DNA from: Sediminibacterium sp.
GTDB lineage: Bacteria > Bacteroidota > Bacteroidia > Chitinophagales > Chitinophagaceae
Length of the DNA: 64,000 nucleotides
Direction: 5' to 3'
NCBI GenBank assembly: GCA_017537025.1
Contig: JAFWCB010000005.1
Location: 372,001-436,000, forward strand
The first letter of the stretch is position 1, and each line of letters opens with the position of its first letter. The position numbers and the translations under genes were made by a program. Of this stretch, positions 1-8,062 are shown one piece after another. The notes under the pieces are model-generated. The model was given only the letters and a program-made list of their open reading frames with translations. It was not told the DNA's origin and ran no database searches.

Positions 1-808
1 TCACAATCTCATGCAGAAGCCTTCCGAGCCCATACCTGCTGCACCCCATAAAATTGGCAAAATTGCTTCCTTAACATTTGAGCATATTACTTTCAAACAC
101 CAAACAGCTCAGTACAATGCGCTAGACGATATTAGTTTTGATGTGACGAAGGGAGAAACCATCGCTTTTGTAGGCCCTTCCGGTGCCGGTAAAAGTACTT
201 TAGTTAAACTCTTAGCCGGTTTATATCGTGCGCAAAAAGGAACTATCAAATACAATGGTATAGATGCTAATGAAATAAATTTCGATGAACTAAGATCACA
301 GATAGGATTTGTAACGCAAGACACACAATTATTTGCAGGAACCATCCGGGAAAATTTATTATTTGTTCATCCTACTGCCACAGACGAAGATTTACATGAA
401 GCGATGCATAAAGCAAGCTGCGATAATCTTTTAGCTCGTGCAGAAAAAGGAATTGATACGATGATTGGAGAAGGCGGATTAAAATTAAGTGGAGGAGAAA
501 AACAAAGGCTTTCAATAGCACGAGCTTTAATACGTCATCCACAACTGCTTATTTTTGATGAAGCCACTTCTGCATTAGATAGTATCACAGAAGAAGAAAT
601 TACGAATACCATTCGTTCTATCTCTGCTCAAAAAGAACAAATCACCGTAATGATTGCGCATAGGCTAAGTACCATTATGCATGCCGATCGTATTTATGTA
701 TTAGAAAAAGGGCAAGTGGCTGAAACAGGCACCCATTCGGATCTTATAGCCGAAAAAGGTTTGTACTATGCCATGTGGCGCCAACAGATTGGGGAGAGGA
801 AGCAGTAA
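1..808 (+). CDS. ABC transporter ATP-binding domain, exporter type (5' truncated)
   Basis: This is the nucleotide-binding domain of an ABC exporter (MsbA/multidrug or lipid-flippase type) that couples ATP hydrolysis to export across the inner membrane. The reading frame is open to the window edge, so the ATG at 11 is probably internal and the six-helix membrane domain lies upstream, outside the window. All signature motifs are visible in order: Walker A GPSGAGKST, the Q-loop in TQDTQLFAGTIREN, the ABC signature LSGGEKQR, Walker B LLIFDEATSALD and the H-loop AHRLST. The GTIREN motif after the Q-loop is typical of exporters rather than importers. The substrate cannot be read from this fragment. 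The gene ends against a long inverted repeat shared with the convergent gene. Confidence 0.9.
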   Translation, partial: HNLMQKPSEPIPAAPHKIGKIASLTFEHITFKHQTAQYNALDDISFDVTKGETIAFVGPSGAGKSTLVKLLAGLYRAQKGTIKYNGIDANEINFDELRSQIGFVTQDTQLFAGTIRENLLFVHPTATDEDLHEAMHKASCDNLLARAEKGIDTMIGEGGLKLSGGEKQRLSIARALIRHPQLLIFDEATSALDSITEEEITNTIRSISAQKEQITVMIAHRLSTIMHADRIYVLEKGQVAETGTHSDLIAEKGLYYAMWRQQIGERKQ

Positions 809-878
809 ATCTGGAATCTTCAATCTTCAATACGATAATAAAATATTTGTACAGATTTCAGATTGTAGATTCCAGATT
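808..878. terminator. Long imperfect inverted repeat between convergent genes
   Basis: The left arm AATCTGGAATCTTCAATCT (808-826) and right arm AGATTGTAGATTCCAGATT (860-878) pair over 19 positions with one mismatch, separated by 33 nt. It overlaps the stop codons of both convergent genes (ABC domain and DUF2721), so it can fold in either transcript. It may act as a bidirectional terminator or 3'-end stabiliser, but it lacks a classical U-tract and a short loop. It could instead be a dispersed palindromic repeat. A 14-base piece of the right arm recurs inside gmd at 49324-49337. Confidence 0.6.
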
Positions 879-1323
879 ATCCCTCTCGGTCAAACTTCTT
901 CTTAATATACTCTATCACAGAAGGATCTTCTAACCCTTCCATATCACTGAGTTCAAGTTCTAGGGCTTTTGTGCTCAATTGTATTTCTACGAGTGAAATA
1001 AATAATGAAATAGCGAAACTCAATAAGCTAAAGGCGAAAATCCAGTGCGCCATGATCATCCATTCAATATAAATAAAATACATACAAAGAATACTACTTA
1101 AGAAAGTAAGTACGCCTAGTGCCTGCATATTTTTGATAAGCTTTAACCTGTAACGCAGGTTACGGATTTGGGCATGTACAATATCCTTTTGTTTATGTCC
1201 ATCATATTTATCGTGTAAAGATCTTACCCGATTGGATAGTGCCAGAAAGCGATTGGTATACGCTAACATGATTAAGCTAATCGCCGGAAATAACAAAGCG
1301 GGGGTATTGATACTAATATCCAT
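877..1323 (-). CDS. DUF2721 family membrane protein
   Basis: This is a 148-residue membrane protein of the DUF2721 family, whose function is unknown. Three hydrophobic segments are visible at about residues 7-24, 68-86 and 90-110. They are separated by a basic stretch (RVRSLHDKYDGHKQ and RNLRYRLKLIKN), which fits a small inner-membrane protein with a cytoplasmic helical loop. The sequence NRFLALSNRVR after the first helix is the best-preserved family motif. The gene lies 8 bp downstream of the sterol-desaturase-like gene on the same strand, so the two are probably co-transcribed. No function is inferred. Confidence 0.8.
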   Translation of the reverse strand: MDISINTPALLFPAISLIMLAYTNRFLALSNRVRSLHDKYDGHKQKDIVHAQIRNLRYRLKLIKNMQALGVLTFLSSILCMYFIYIEWMIMAHWIFAFSLLSFAISLFISLVEIQLSTKALELELSDMEGLEDPSVIEYIKKKFDREG

Positions 1324-1331
1324 CTATAAAA

Positions 1332-2543
1332 CTAAGAATAATTATAGAGTACTCGTACATACCTGCTTTGGATATTTTTGTAGTATAATAAAATAACCAG
1401 TAATCCGAGTAATAACAGGTTCAATAGAACCACGGAAGGGTAAAAACTAAAAATAAATGCTCCAATCAATGTTAATCGGGCGAAATCCAAATAGAAAACC
1501 CATTTCCTTTGCTCAATCATCGCACCGGTACTGATCACGCTTAATAAAATAAAAATTGTACCAATAAATAATTGCCAGCCATTATAATAATGCTCGAATA
1601 AAACAAAGAAAAATAATAAGCTCAGCGTTATAATGGTTTGAAGGGCAATTAAGGATCGCAAAAAAGCAGTTTGGGAATAATGTTCATTTTTGCTTAGTAA
1701 TCTCTTCTCCAATAAAATACGAATACGTGGGTCAATGCGATCAGGCCTTCCGAAAATAACTTTAAGCTTTTCCCAAAAACCGGTAGCCCTTCTGTAAGCC
1801 ACAATCATTTCTAACAAAAAATGAAAATGCTGCCACAAAAAACTATGGCTATTAAGCGGTTTTGTTAAACCATATATGGGTTTTTCCGTCTCTGCTGCAA
1901 ATGTTCCGAAGAGTTTATCCCAAATAATAAGCACATCACCGTAATTTTTATCTAAATAAATGTCGTTGCTACTATGATGTACCCGATGATGAGAAGGGGT
2001 AACGAAAATATATTCAATCCAGCCGAGTTTGCCAATTAGCTGGGTATGGGTAAAGAAGGGATATGCCCCATGTATCAACAAAAGTATAGTAATCATTTTA
2101 GGATCGAAACCGATAAGGGGCAATACAGCCCAAAATAACCCGCGTGCTACGGCCTGAAAAACAGTAATACGGGCAGAAACGGTATAGTTATAATCATCAC
2201 TCTGATGATGTACTACATGCGCACTCCAAAATAAATTTATCTCATGGCCGAATCGATGATACCAATACCATAATAAATCGGTAAGTAAAAATAAGAGTAC
2301 CCAGGTAACCCAAGTATGGGAAAATTGAAAAAGAGCAAACCGATCATGTACCCAGGTAAATACATAAAAAAAAGCCCCTGTAGTAAGCATATCAGCCAAT
2401 CGTTCTCCAATACCTACATTAATATTAGCCACAGCTTCATTGAAATGAAATAGCTCTTTTTCTTTCCTTTTGGCTAATCGATACTCCAATACCATAAAAA
2501 ATAAAAAAAAGGGTACTGCCAGTGCTATATAGTTTAAGGTCAT
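1332..2543 (-). CDS. Sterol desaturase / fatty acid hydroxylase superfamily protein
   Basis: This is a membrane-bound di-iron oxygenase of the sterol desaturase (FA_hydroxylase) superfamily. The three histidine clusters that bind the iron pair are present: HRFGH at residues 96-100, HVVHH at 109-113 and HHRVHH at 185-190. The stretch after the third box resembles alkylglycerol monooxygenase-like bacterial members. Several hydrophobic helices lie in the first 170 residues, and a further hydrophobic region of about 110 residues at the C-terminus makes the protein (403 aa) longer than the minimal catalytic core. The substrate (sterol-like lipid, fatty acid or ether lipid) cannot be determined. 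It is the first gene of a probable two-gene unit with the DUF2721 gene. Confidence 0.85.
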   Translation of the reverse strand: MTLNYIALAVPFFLFFMVLEYRLAKRKEKELFHFNEAVANINVGIGERLADMLTTGAFFYVFTWVHDRFALFQFSHTWVTWVLLFLLTDLLWYWYHRFGHEINLFWSAHVVHHQSDDYNYTVSARITVFQAVARGLFWAVLPLIGFDPKMITILLLIHGAYPFFTHTQLIGKLGWIEYIFVTPSHHRVHHSSNDIYLDKNYGDVLIIWDKLFGTFAAETEKPIYGLTKPLNSHSFLWQHFHFLLEMIVAYRRATGFWEKLKVIFGRPDRIDPRIRILLEKRLLSKNEHYSQTAFLRSLIALQTIITLSLLFFFVLFEHYYNGWQLFIGTIFILLSVISTGAMIEQRKWVFYLDFARLTLIGAFIFSFYPSVVLLNLLLLGLLVILLYYKNIQSRYVRVLYNYS

Positions 2544-2657
2544 ACCACAAAACTAAGGATTAGCTATATTCCTACCAAAATAGTAGACTTTTTAACAAAA
2601 AAACTGATTACCGATACAAATTCGTATATAGTTTTTAACTTACATCAAAGCCAGCAT

Positions 2658-3200
2658 GTGAAAAAACTACTGCTTTTATCAATAATTATCGTCAGTATTC
2701 CTGTTTCTGGGCAATTGGTACTGCCGTTTATAATTAATGCTTCCGGAGGTAATTACTTGATAAGGGGAAGCAATACAAGTAAGAATTTTAGCTTGGTATG
2801 GAGTGTAGGAGAGTCCGCACTTATTGAGACTTTCAAAACAGCTGACGGTTCCATTATCATTACGCAAGGCGTTTTACAACCGGTTACAGAATTTGACTTA
2901 CAGACTGTTCCTGTGCCTGGTTTTACAAAAGAAGAATTGAAAGTATATCCCATTCCTGTTTCAGATGTATTACTATTCGACATGTTCAGCAGAGACTCCG
3001 GCAACGTATTATTGCAGCTCTTTGATATTTCAGGAAGACTATTGAGCACTAGAGAATTTATGTATAATACGGTACCGCTAAATCAACAAATCAATTTTTT
3101 ACCATATGCTGCTGGCACCTATCTTCTTAAAATATCATTATACAAAAGCGGAATACTAAAAAAGAATACTGTTTTTAAGATACTCAAACTCAGAAAATAA
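2658..3200 (+). CDS. Secreted T9SS type A sorting-domain protein
   Basis: This is a short exported protein of 180 residues. The start is GTG at 2658, because the overlapping ATG two bases earlier is followed at once by a stop. A signal peptide (KKLLLLSIIIVSIPVSGQ) is followed by a glycine/serine-rich segment with SLVWSVGESALIETF and ITQGVLQP, a pattern common in small Bacteroidota surface proteins. The last 75 residues look like a type A T9SS C-terminal sorting domain: VYPIPVSDVL, then LQLFDISGRLL and AAGTYLLKISL. The protein should cross the outer membrane through the T9SS, whose gldKLMN core is in this window. It lies 6 bp before the S74 protein, so the two are probably co-expressed and may form one surface structure. 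Confidence 0.85.
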   Translation: MKKLLLLSIIIVSIPVSGQLVLPFIINASGGNYLIRGSNTSKNFSLVWSVGESALIETFKTADGSIIITQGVLQPVTEFDLQTVPVPGFTKEELKVYPIPVSDVLLFDMFSRDSGNVLLQLFDISGRLLSTREFMYNTVPLNQQINFLPYAAGTYLLKISLYKSGILKKNTVFKILKLRK

Positions 3201-3206
3201 TTTACC

Positions 3207-5501
3207 ATGAAACTAGTTAATTTAATAGTAGTACTCGTACTATTAGCTCATACAAAACTAGAGGCCCAGCAACTCAACTATCAGGGTATTGCGCGAAATG
3301 CAAATGGAGTAGCATTGTCATTACAACAAATTAATTTAAGACTAAGTATTAGAGATGGAAGCACTACCGGAGCGATTGTATATAGTGAAACACGATTACT
3401 ACGAACAAATCAATTTGGGCTATTTACTGTTGTTATTGGCAGTACCGGCGCTTCAAATGTTTCGGGCAGTTTTAATACCATTAATTGGATTACAGGCAAT
3501 AAGTTTTTACAAGTTGAAATCGACCCCGACGGTGGCAACAATTTCTTAAACGCGGGAACATCGCAATTACAGTCTGTTCCTTTTGCATTTTTTGCCGCTG
3601 CAGCCTATCCGGTTGGTAATGCGGGTGGCGACTTATTGGGTTCTACCTACCCTAATCCTGTTATAGCACCATTAGCAGTTTCAACCAACAAGATTGCCAA
3701 TAATGCTATTACAAACGAAAAAATAAAAGACTCCACTATTACAAATAATAAGCTGGCAAATAGCATTATAACTATTAATGATCAACCATTACAGCTAGGT
3801 GGTGCACATTATTTCACTGTAGGTACAGCCGGCACAAACTTCACCATACGATCACAAGACTCCGTTCATACCTTTAATATTCCAACCGCATCAACTACTG
3901 CACGCGGATTATTATCGCCTGCCAATTTCACAATATTTAGTAATAAACAAGATGCTTTAAATGGACTTGGCTTTGTAAAATCTAATAATGGACTCATCAG
4001 CTACGATAATACAAACTATACCCCTACTTCAAGAACTATTAACGGATTCGATTTATCTGCGAATAGAATTCTTACAACAGATAATATAAATGAAGGAAAC
4101 TCAAATCAATATTTTACAAACACAAGAGCAAGAACAGCTTTAACAGGGGGTAATGCGATTAATTATAACAATAGTACAGGAATCATATCGAGTAATTTTT
4201 CAATTACTGGTCAACCTTATTTAAGTTATGCTGCTACAACAGGACAACTAACCGCCAATGCGATAGATTTATCTGGAACACAGGTTACGGGAACACTTGC
4301 TGCTGCTCGCTTTGGAGCGCTTACTGGAGATATCACCAACACACCTGGATCATATACCACCATTATCAACACAGGTGCAGTTACTACGGCTAAAATTGCA
4401 GACAACGCGATAACAAATGCTAAACTACAGAACAGCAGTTTTACTTTGGGCTCAACATCAATAAGTTTAGGTACAAACCCAACAACTATTGCCGGACTTA
4501 CTAGTATTACCGCAACATCATTTATTGGAACTTTAACGGGTAATGCAAGTACTGCAAGTACAGCAACAACTTTACAAAACGCCAGAAACTTTTCTATAAC
4601 AGGAGATATAACTGCTGCCGCACAAAGTTTTAATGGCGCTACCAATGTAGTACTATCCAGCACACTCGCAAACACCTCCGTTACACCTGCAACATACGGA
4701 ACAGCTACATCAGTGCCTACCATAACAGTAGACTCAAAAGGAAGGATTACTAATGCAGGAGCAACAACTATTACGGGAGTTTCTACCCTTGGTTCTTCAT
4801 TAAATAGCGCTAATATTATTATAGGTAACGCCAGTAACCAGGCAACGGCGGTAGCTATGAGTGGAGATGTGTCAATCTCAAATACAGGAGCAACTACCAT
4901 TGCAAGTAGTGCAATAACTGGTACCAAAATTGCCAATGGGGCTGTTTTACTTACAAAACTTGAGAATATTGCAACAGGTACTTTTTTAGCAAATATCTCA
5001 GGTAGTTCAGCACCTCCTACAGCTGTTCCGATTCCATCAGGAATTTTAAATCAAAATACCATACAGTCGGGGGCAAGTTTTAATATTTCGGGCAATGGTA
5101 CTATTGGAACCAATCTTACAGTAGGAGGAACCGCTACTATAAGTTCATTAACTGCCGCTGCTGTAACTAGCACCGCTGGTGGACTTCTTACAGGATCTGA
5201 TAAGAGATTAAAAAATCGTATTTCTGATATTGAGTTAGGATTGAAAGAAATAATGGAGCTCAGGCCTAAGAAATACTTTTATAATGTTGATAGCAGTAAT
5301 ATAAGATATGGATTGATTGCCCAAGAAGTACAATCGATTATACCAGATATTGTAAAGCCATTGAGTAAAGAAAAAGATTTACTTGGCATCTATATGGATG
5401 GTATAAACGTAATACTCATTAAAGCCATTCAAGAGCAGCAAAAACTTATCCAAGAATTAGAAAAAAGAATTGACCAACTCGAAAAGAAGTCAAAAAAGTA
5501 A
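3207..5501 (+). CDS. Tail-fibre-like surface protein with C-terminal S74 chaperone domain
   Basis: This is a 764-residue exported fibrous protein. It has a signal peptide (residues 1-20), then an N-terminal domain starting QQLNYQGIARNANG that is common to Bacteroidota fibre proteins. A long Thr/Ala/Asn-rich middle carries repeated K-I-A-N-N-A-I-T-type units (near 162-190 and in two later clusters), as in trimeric beta-helical fibres. The last 101 residues match the peptidase S74 intramolecular chaperone: SDKRLKNRI from Ser664, ELRPKKYFY, YGLIAQEVQ, and a terminal coiled coil. In phage endosialidases this domain trimerises the fibre and then cleaves itself off just before the Ser. No other phage genes are near, so a cellular surface fibre or adhesin is the better reading. 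Confidence 0.85.
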   Translation: MKLVNLIVVLVLLAHTKLEAQQLNYQGIARNANGVALSLQQINLRLSIRDGSTTGAIVYSETRLLRTNQFGLFTVVIGSTGASNVSGSFNTINWITGNKFLQVEIDPDGGNNFLNAGTSQLQSVPFAFFAAAAYPVGNAGGDLLGSTYPNPVIAPLAVSTNKIANNAITNEKIKDSTITNNKLANSIITINDQPLQLGGAHYFTVGTAGTNFTIRSQDSVHTFNIPTASTTARGLLSPANFTIFSNKQDALNGLGFVKSNNGLISYDNTNYTPTSRTINGFDLSANRILTTDNINEGNSNQYFTNTRARTALTGGNAINYNNSTGIISSNFSITGQPYLSYAATTGQLTANAIDLSGTQVTGTLAAARFGALTGDITNTPGSYTTIINTGAVTTAKIADNAITNAKLQNSSFTLGSTSISLGTNPTTIAGLTSITATSFIGTLTGNASTASTATTLQNARNFSITGDITAAAQSFNGATNVVLSSTLANTSVTPATYGTATSVPTITVDSKGRITNAGATTITGVSTLGSSLNSANIIIGNASNQATAVAMSGDVSISNTGATTIASSAITGTKIANGAVLLTKLENIATGTFLANISGSSAPPTAVPIPSGILNQNTIQSGASFNISGNGTIGTNLTVGGTATISSLTAAAVTSTAGGLLTGSDKRLKNRISDIELGLKEIMELRPKKYFYNVDSSNIRYGLIAQEVQSIIPDIVKPLSKEKDLLGIYMDGINVILIKAIQEQQKLIQELEKRIDQLEKKSKK

Positions 5502-5593
5502 ACATGCTATATTAAGAAATTAATAACTCACATTTAAAATAAAGTGCAATCATTACATTCCGAGGTTCTGACGACCCAACGTTCCGATACTTA

Positions 5594-7993
5594 TCATAAT
5601 TTCCAACTCAACGGCACATTTAACTTCACACTAAAATTCCTTCCCATATTAAATACCCCCATTCTTCCTGTAACATTATTAATATCGGTATACTTTAATC
5701 TGCTCAAATGATTTTGATACGCTACATCAGTAATATTATTTACGGCAACGTGTAAAGCAAATAAAATTTTTCCTTTGTCTTTAAATTCGGTTCCCATGGC
5801 AATATTAAAAAGCGTGTATCCTTTGGTGGCAGTTTCAGTATTAAAAGCTGTGAAAGCTCTACGCTGCTGAAAACTATTATCCATTTCTATTTTCACATAT
5901 ACATTTTGCATACTAGCTGCACCTTTACCTATATCTGCTCTTAATTCTGTTAGTAACCGTGCCGGAGGGATAAAAGGTAAATAAGCAACACCTTCATAAG
6001 TGGCATTAAAACGACCTGCCACATAAGAAAAACTATTGGAAAAATGTAACCAATCGAGAGGATGCGGATGAATATCTAGCTTTGTTTCAAACCCATACAA
6101 GGCTGCCCCCGACTGTCGAAATTTAAAAGCCATAATATCCACCCCGTTTACATACACTAAAGAATCGCCACCCGCTCTCCTACTTAATTTACTATAGAAA
6201 ATATAATTGTTAATTTGATTATAGAAGGTATTTACACTCCAACTCAAGTGCTTTGTATCCCATTCAAAACCAGCGTCGAATTGTAACGAATTTTCTGTAT
6301 TTAAATTTGGATCCCCATACTCATATCTATTCGTTCCCTCATGTGCTCCATTACTTGCCAGTTCAGAAACTGAAGGCGCTCGGTACCCTCTCGAAAGATT
6401 AGCTTTGATAATAAAATTACCACTCAATGCGTAACTAATCCCCGCACTTCCACTAAAATCACTAAAATTTCTTTGAATAGCTGTAAACTTTGTAATACCC
6501 GAATTATCTATCAAACCACCGGTATATAGGTTTCGAGTATCGACCCGTAAACCGCCGCTCAGTGTTAGTTTATTAAAAAATGTTTTTCGTGTATATACAA
6601 AAGTACCTATGTCAAATTGCTTATATTCAGGTATTATGTATTCCTCCCCCTTATTTTTATTTTCCTGATACATTCCATTAATCCCTAGAGATGTTTTCCA
6701 ACCGCTTTGCTCTGAAAAATGATATTGTACATTATAATTGAGGGTTTGTAAATCAAAAAATAATCTAGGGCTGCTTGAAAAAAGATCTCCAAATTCTTTC
6801 CGCTGATTTCTTTGATAACCTATATTGATACCCAATCTATTTTTTCCTACCGCAATATTATTATCTGATGCTATTTTAAAATGTTGTATATGTTGATAGG
6901 GAACAGTAAATGCACGCGTATTCAGTTCTGCATCTGTAGCGATATGTTCCAATGTGGTTTGTGGATAAATTAAAAACTTACCGGTTGCAGAATCTCTTCC
7001 CCCGTCAATTAATCCTAATTGCTGATTAAAATTGCTGATTAATAAATGACTATATCCCCAGGATTTATTTACCCCTATATATCCCCCAACATTCTTCTCC
7101 TCATATCTGCTGTTCAACACCCTACCGTCAAAAGCATTTTGATAATCTTTAGCAGTTTTAGAAGTTCCATATACATTCCAGTTAAAGCCATTTTTTAAAT
7201 GCCCGGCTATATTGGTATTTACGGCAAACAACCCATTATTATCAATATAATTTGTATTTACATTCGCTTTTATCACACCTCTCTCAACAGGTGTATTAGT
7301 AATCAAATGAACAACCCCTCCCATACCATCACTACCATATAATAAGGAAGCGGGTCCTTTTAATACCTCTACTCTTTGTATACTATTTTCGTCTACTTCA
7401 ATACCATGTTCATCTCCCCATTGTTGCCCTTCTTGGCGAATACCATCGTGTATGGTTATAATGCGATTGTATCCTAAGCCTCTTATAATTGGTTTTGAAA
7501 TAGCAGGTCCGGTACTAAGCGCACTCACACCTGGTACAATACGCGCTAAAGCATCAATAATATTAGTAGATGTTTGCTTACTTAAATCCGATTGTTTTAC
7601 AATACTTACCGGTTGTGCCGTTTGCTTAGCTTTCACTGCAGATGCCACACCCGTTACGGTAACAGCATCATTCTCAACTACGGATTCTTTTAATGTAAAA
7701 TCTTTGTGCGTATCTCCATTAATCGTAATGGTTTCCAATACGGTACTGTATCCTACAAAAACTACTTCAAATAGGTAACTCCCATTAGGAATTGTTGTTG
7801 TTTGATACTTCCCTTCAACACCACTAACAGTACCTTGTTTCAACTCATAAATTTGAATGGATGCACCTTCCAACTTTTTGCCAGAAGCATCTCTCACAAC
7901 GCCGCTTAGCGTTCCTTTACCCGGGCCCTCCGCTAAAACAGGATTAATAAAGGAAACCAGAAGAGCTAAAAACGCAAAAAACAGCTTTCTCAT
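5594..7993 (-). CDS. TonB-dependent outer-membrane receptor, ZnuD-like
   Basis: This is an outer-membrane receptor of about 799 residues that imports a metal or small chelate using TonB energy. The ATG at 7993 is preferred over one at 8020 because it begins directly with a signal peptide (MRKLFFAFLALLVSF) and because the upstream ATG lies inside the promoter/operator region. After the signal come a carboxypeptidase-regulatory-like domain (GVVRDASGKKLEGASIQIY), the plug (RGLGYNRIITIHDGIRQEGQ, then VLKGPASLLYGSDGMGG) and the 22-strand barrel. The C-terminal NHLSRLKY followed by MGRNF resembles the NHLS and GRNF block at the end of ZnuD zinc receptors. Zinc as substrate is inference, supported by Zur-like palindromes just upstream. 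It could also take up copper or heme. Confidence 0.85.
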   Translation of the reverse strand: MRKLFFAFLALLVSFINPVLAEGPGKGTLSGVVRDASGKKLEGASIQIYELKQGTVSGVEGKYQTTTIPNGSYLFEVVFVGYSTVLETITINGDTHKDFTLKESVVENDAVTVTGVASAVKAKQTAQPVSIVKQSDLSKQTSTNIIDALARIVPGVSALSTGPAISKPIIRGLGYNRIITIHDGIRQEGQQWGDEHGIEVDENSIQRVEVLKGPASLLYGSDGMGGVVHLITNTPVERGVIKANVNTNYIDNNGLFAVNTNIAGHLKNGFNWNVYGTSKTAKDYQNAFDGRVLNSRYEEKNVGGYIGVNKSWGYSHLLISNFNQQLGLIDGGRDSATGKFLIYPQTTLEHIATDAELNTRAFTVPYQHIQHFKIASDNNIAVGKNRLGINIGYQRNQRKEFGDLFSSSPRLFFDLQTLNYNVQYHFSEQSGWKTSLGINGMYQENKNKGEEYIIPEYKQFDIGTFVYTRKTFFNKLTLSGGLRVDTRNLYTGGLIDNSGITKFTAIQRNFSDFSGSAGISYALSGNFIIKANLSRGYRAPSVSELASNGAHEGTNRYEYGDPNLNTENSLQFDAGFEWDTKHLSWSVNTFYNQINNYIFYSKLSRRAGGDSLVYVNGVDIMAFKFRQSGAALYGFETKLDIHPHPLDWLHFSNSFSYVAGRFNATYEGVAYLPFIPPARLLTELRADIGKGAASMQNVYVKIEMDNSFQQRRAFTAFNTETATKGYTLFNIAMGTEFKDKGKILFALHVAVNNITDVAYQNHLSRLKYTDINNVTGRMGVFNMGRNFSVKLNVPLSWKL

Positions 7994-8003
7994 ATATTTA
8001 CAT

Positions 8004-8059
8004 TTGCTACAATGTTGCAAATATAAGGGGCTGTTTTGATTTTTACATCATTGTTGCAA
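8004..8059 (-). promoter_or_regulatory. Two Zur/Fur-family-like operators over the TonB receptor promoter
   Basis: Two related 17-bp imperfect palindromes lie between the DUF1501 stop and the receptor ATG. Site 1 (8004-8020) is TTGCTACAATGTTGCAA, with 14 of 17 positions symmetric. Site 2 (8043-8059) is TTACATCATTGTTGCAA, which keeps the right half exactly and 5 of 7 positions of the left half. The sites start 39 bp apart. On the minus strand the -7-type box TATATTTG (8018-8025) overlaps site 1, so a bound protein would block the promoter. Fur-family regulators such as Zur bind A/T-rich palindromes of this size. Assignment to Zur is inference from the ZnuD-like target. Confidence 0.5.
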
Positions 8060-8062
8060 AAA

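Noticed and set aside
4226..4936. 236-residue open frame on the minus strand
   Set aside because: It is antisense to the repetitive Thr/Ala-rich part of the S74 protein. The low-complexity codons create open frames, and the translation is a featureless hydrophobic sequence.
3207..5501. Prophage remnant suggested by the tail-fibre-like protein
   Set aside because: It has a signal peptide and no capsid, portal, terminase, integrase or lysis genes are nearby. Such proteins are common chromosomal surface proteins in Bacteroidota.
5502..5593. Possible terminator between the S74 protein and the TonB receptor
   Set aside because: Only short, weak complementary pieces are visible, with no stable stem or T-tract.
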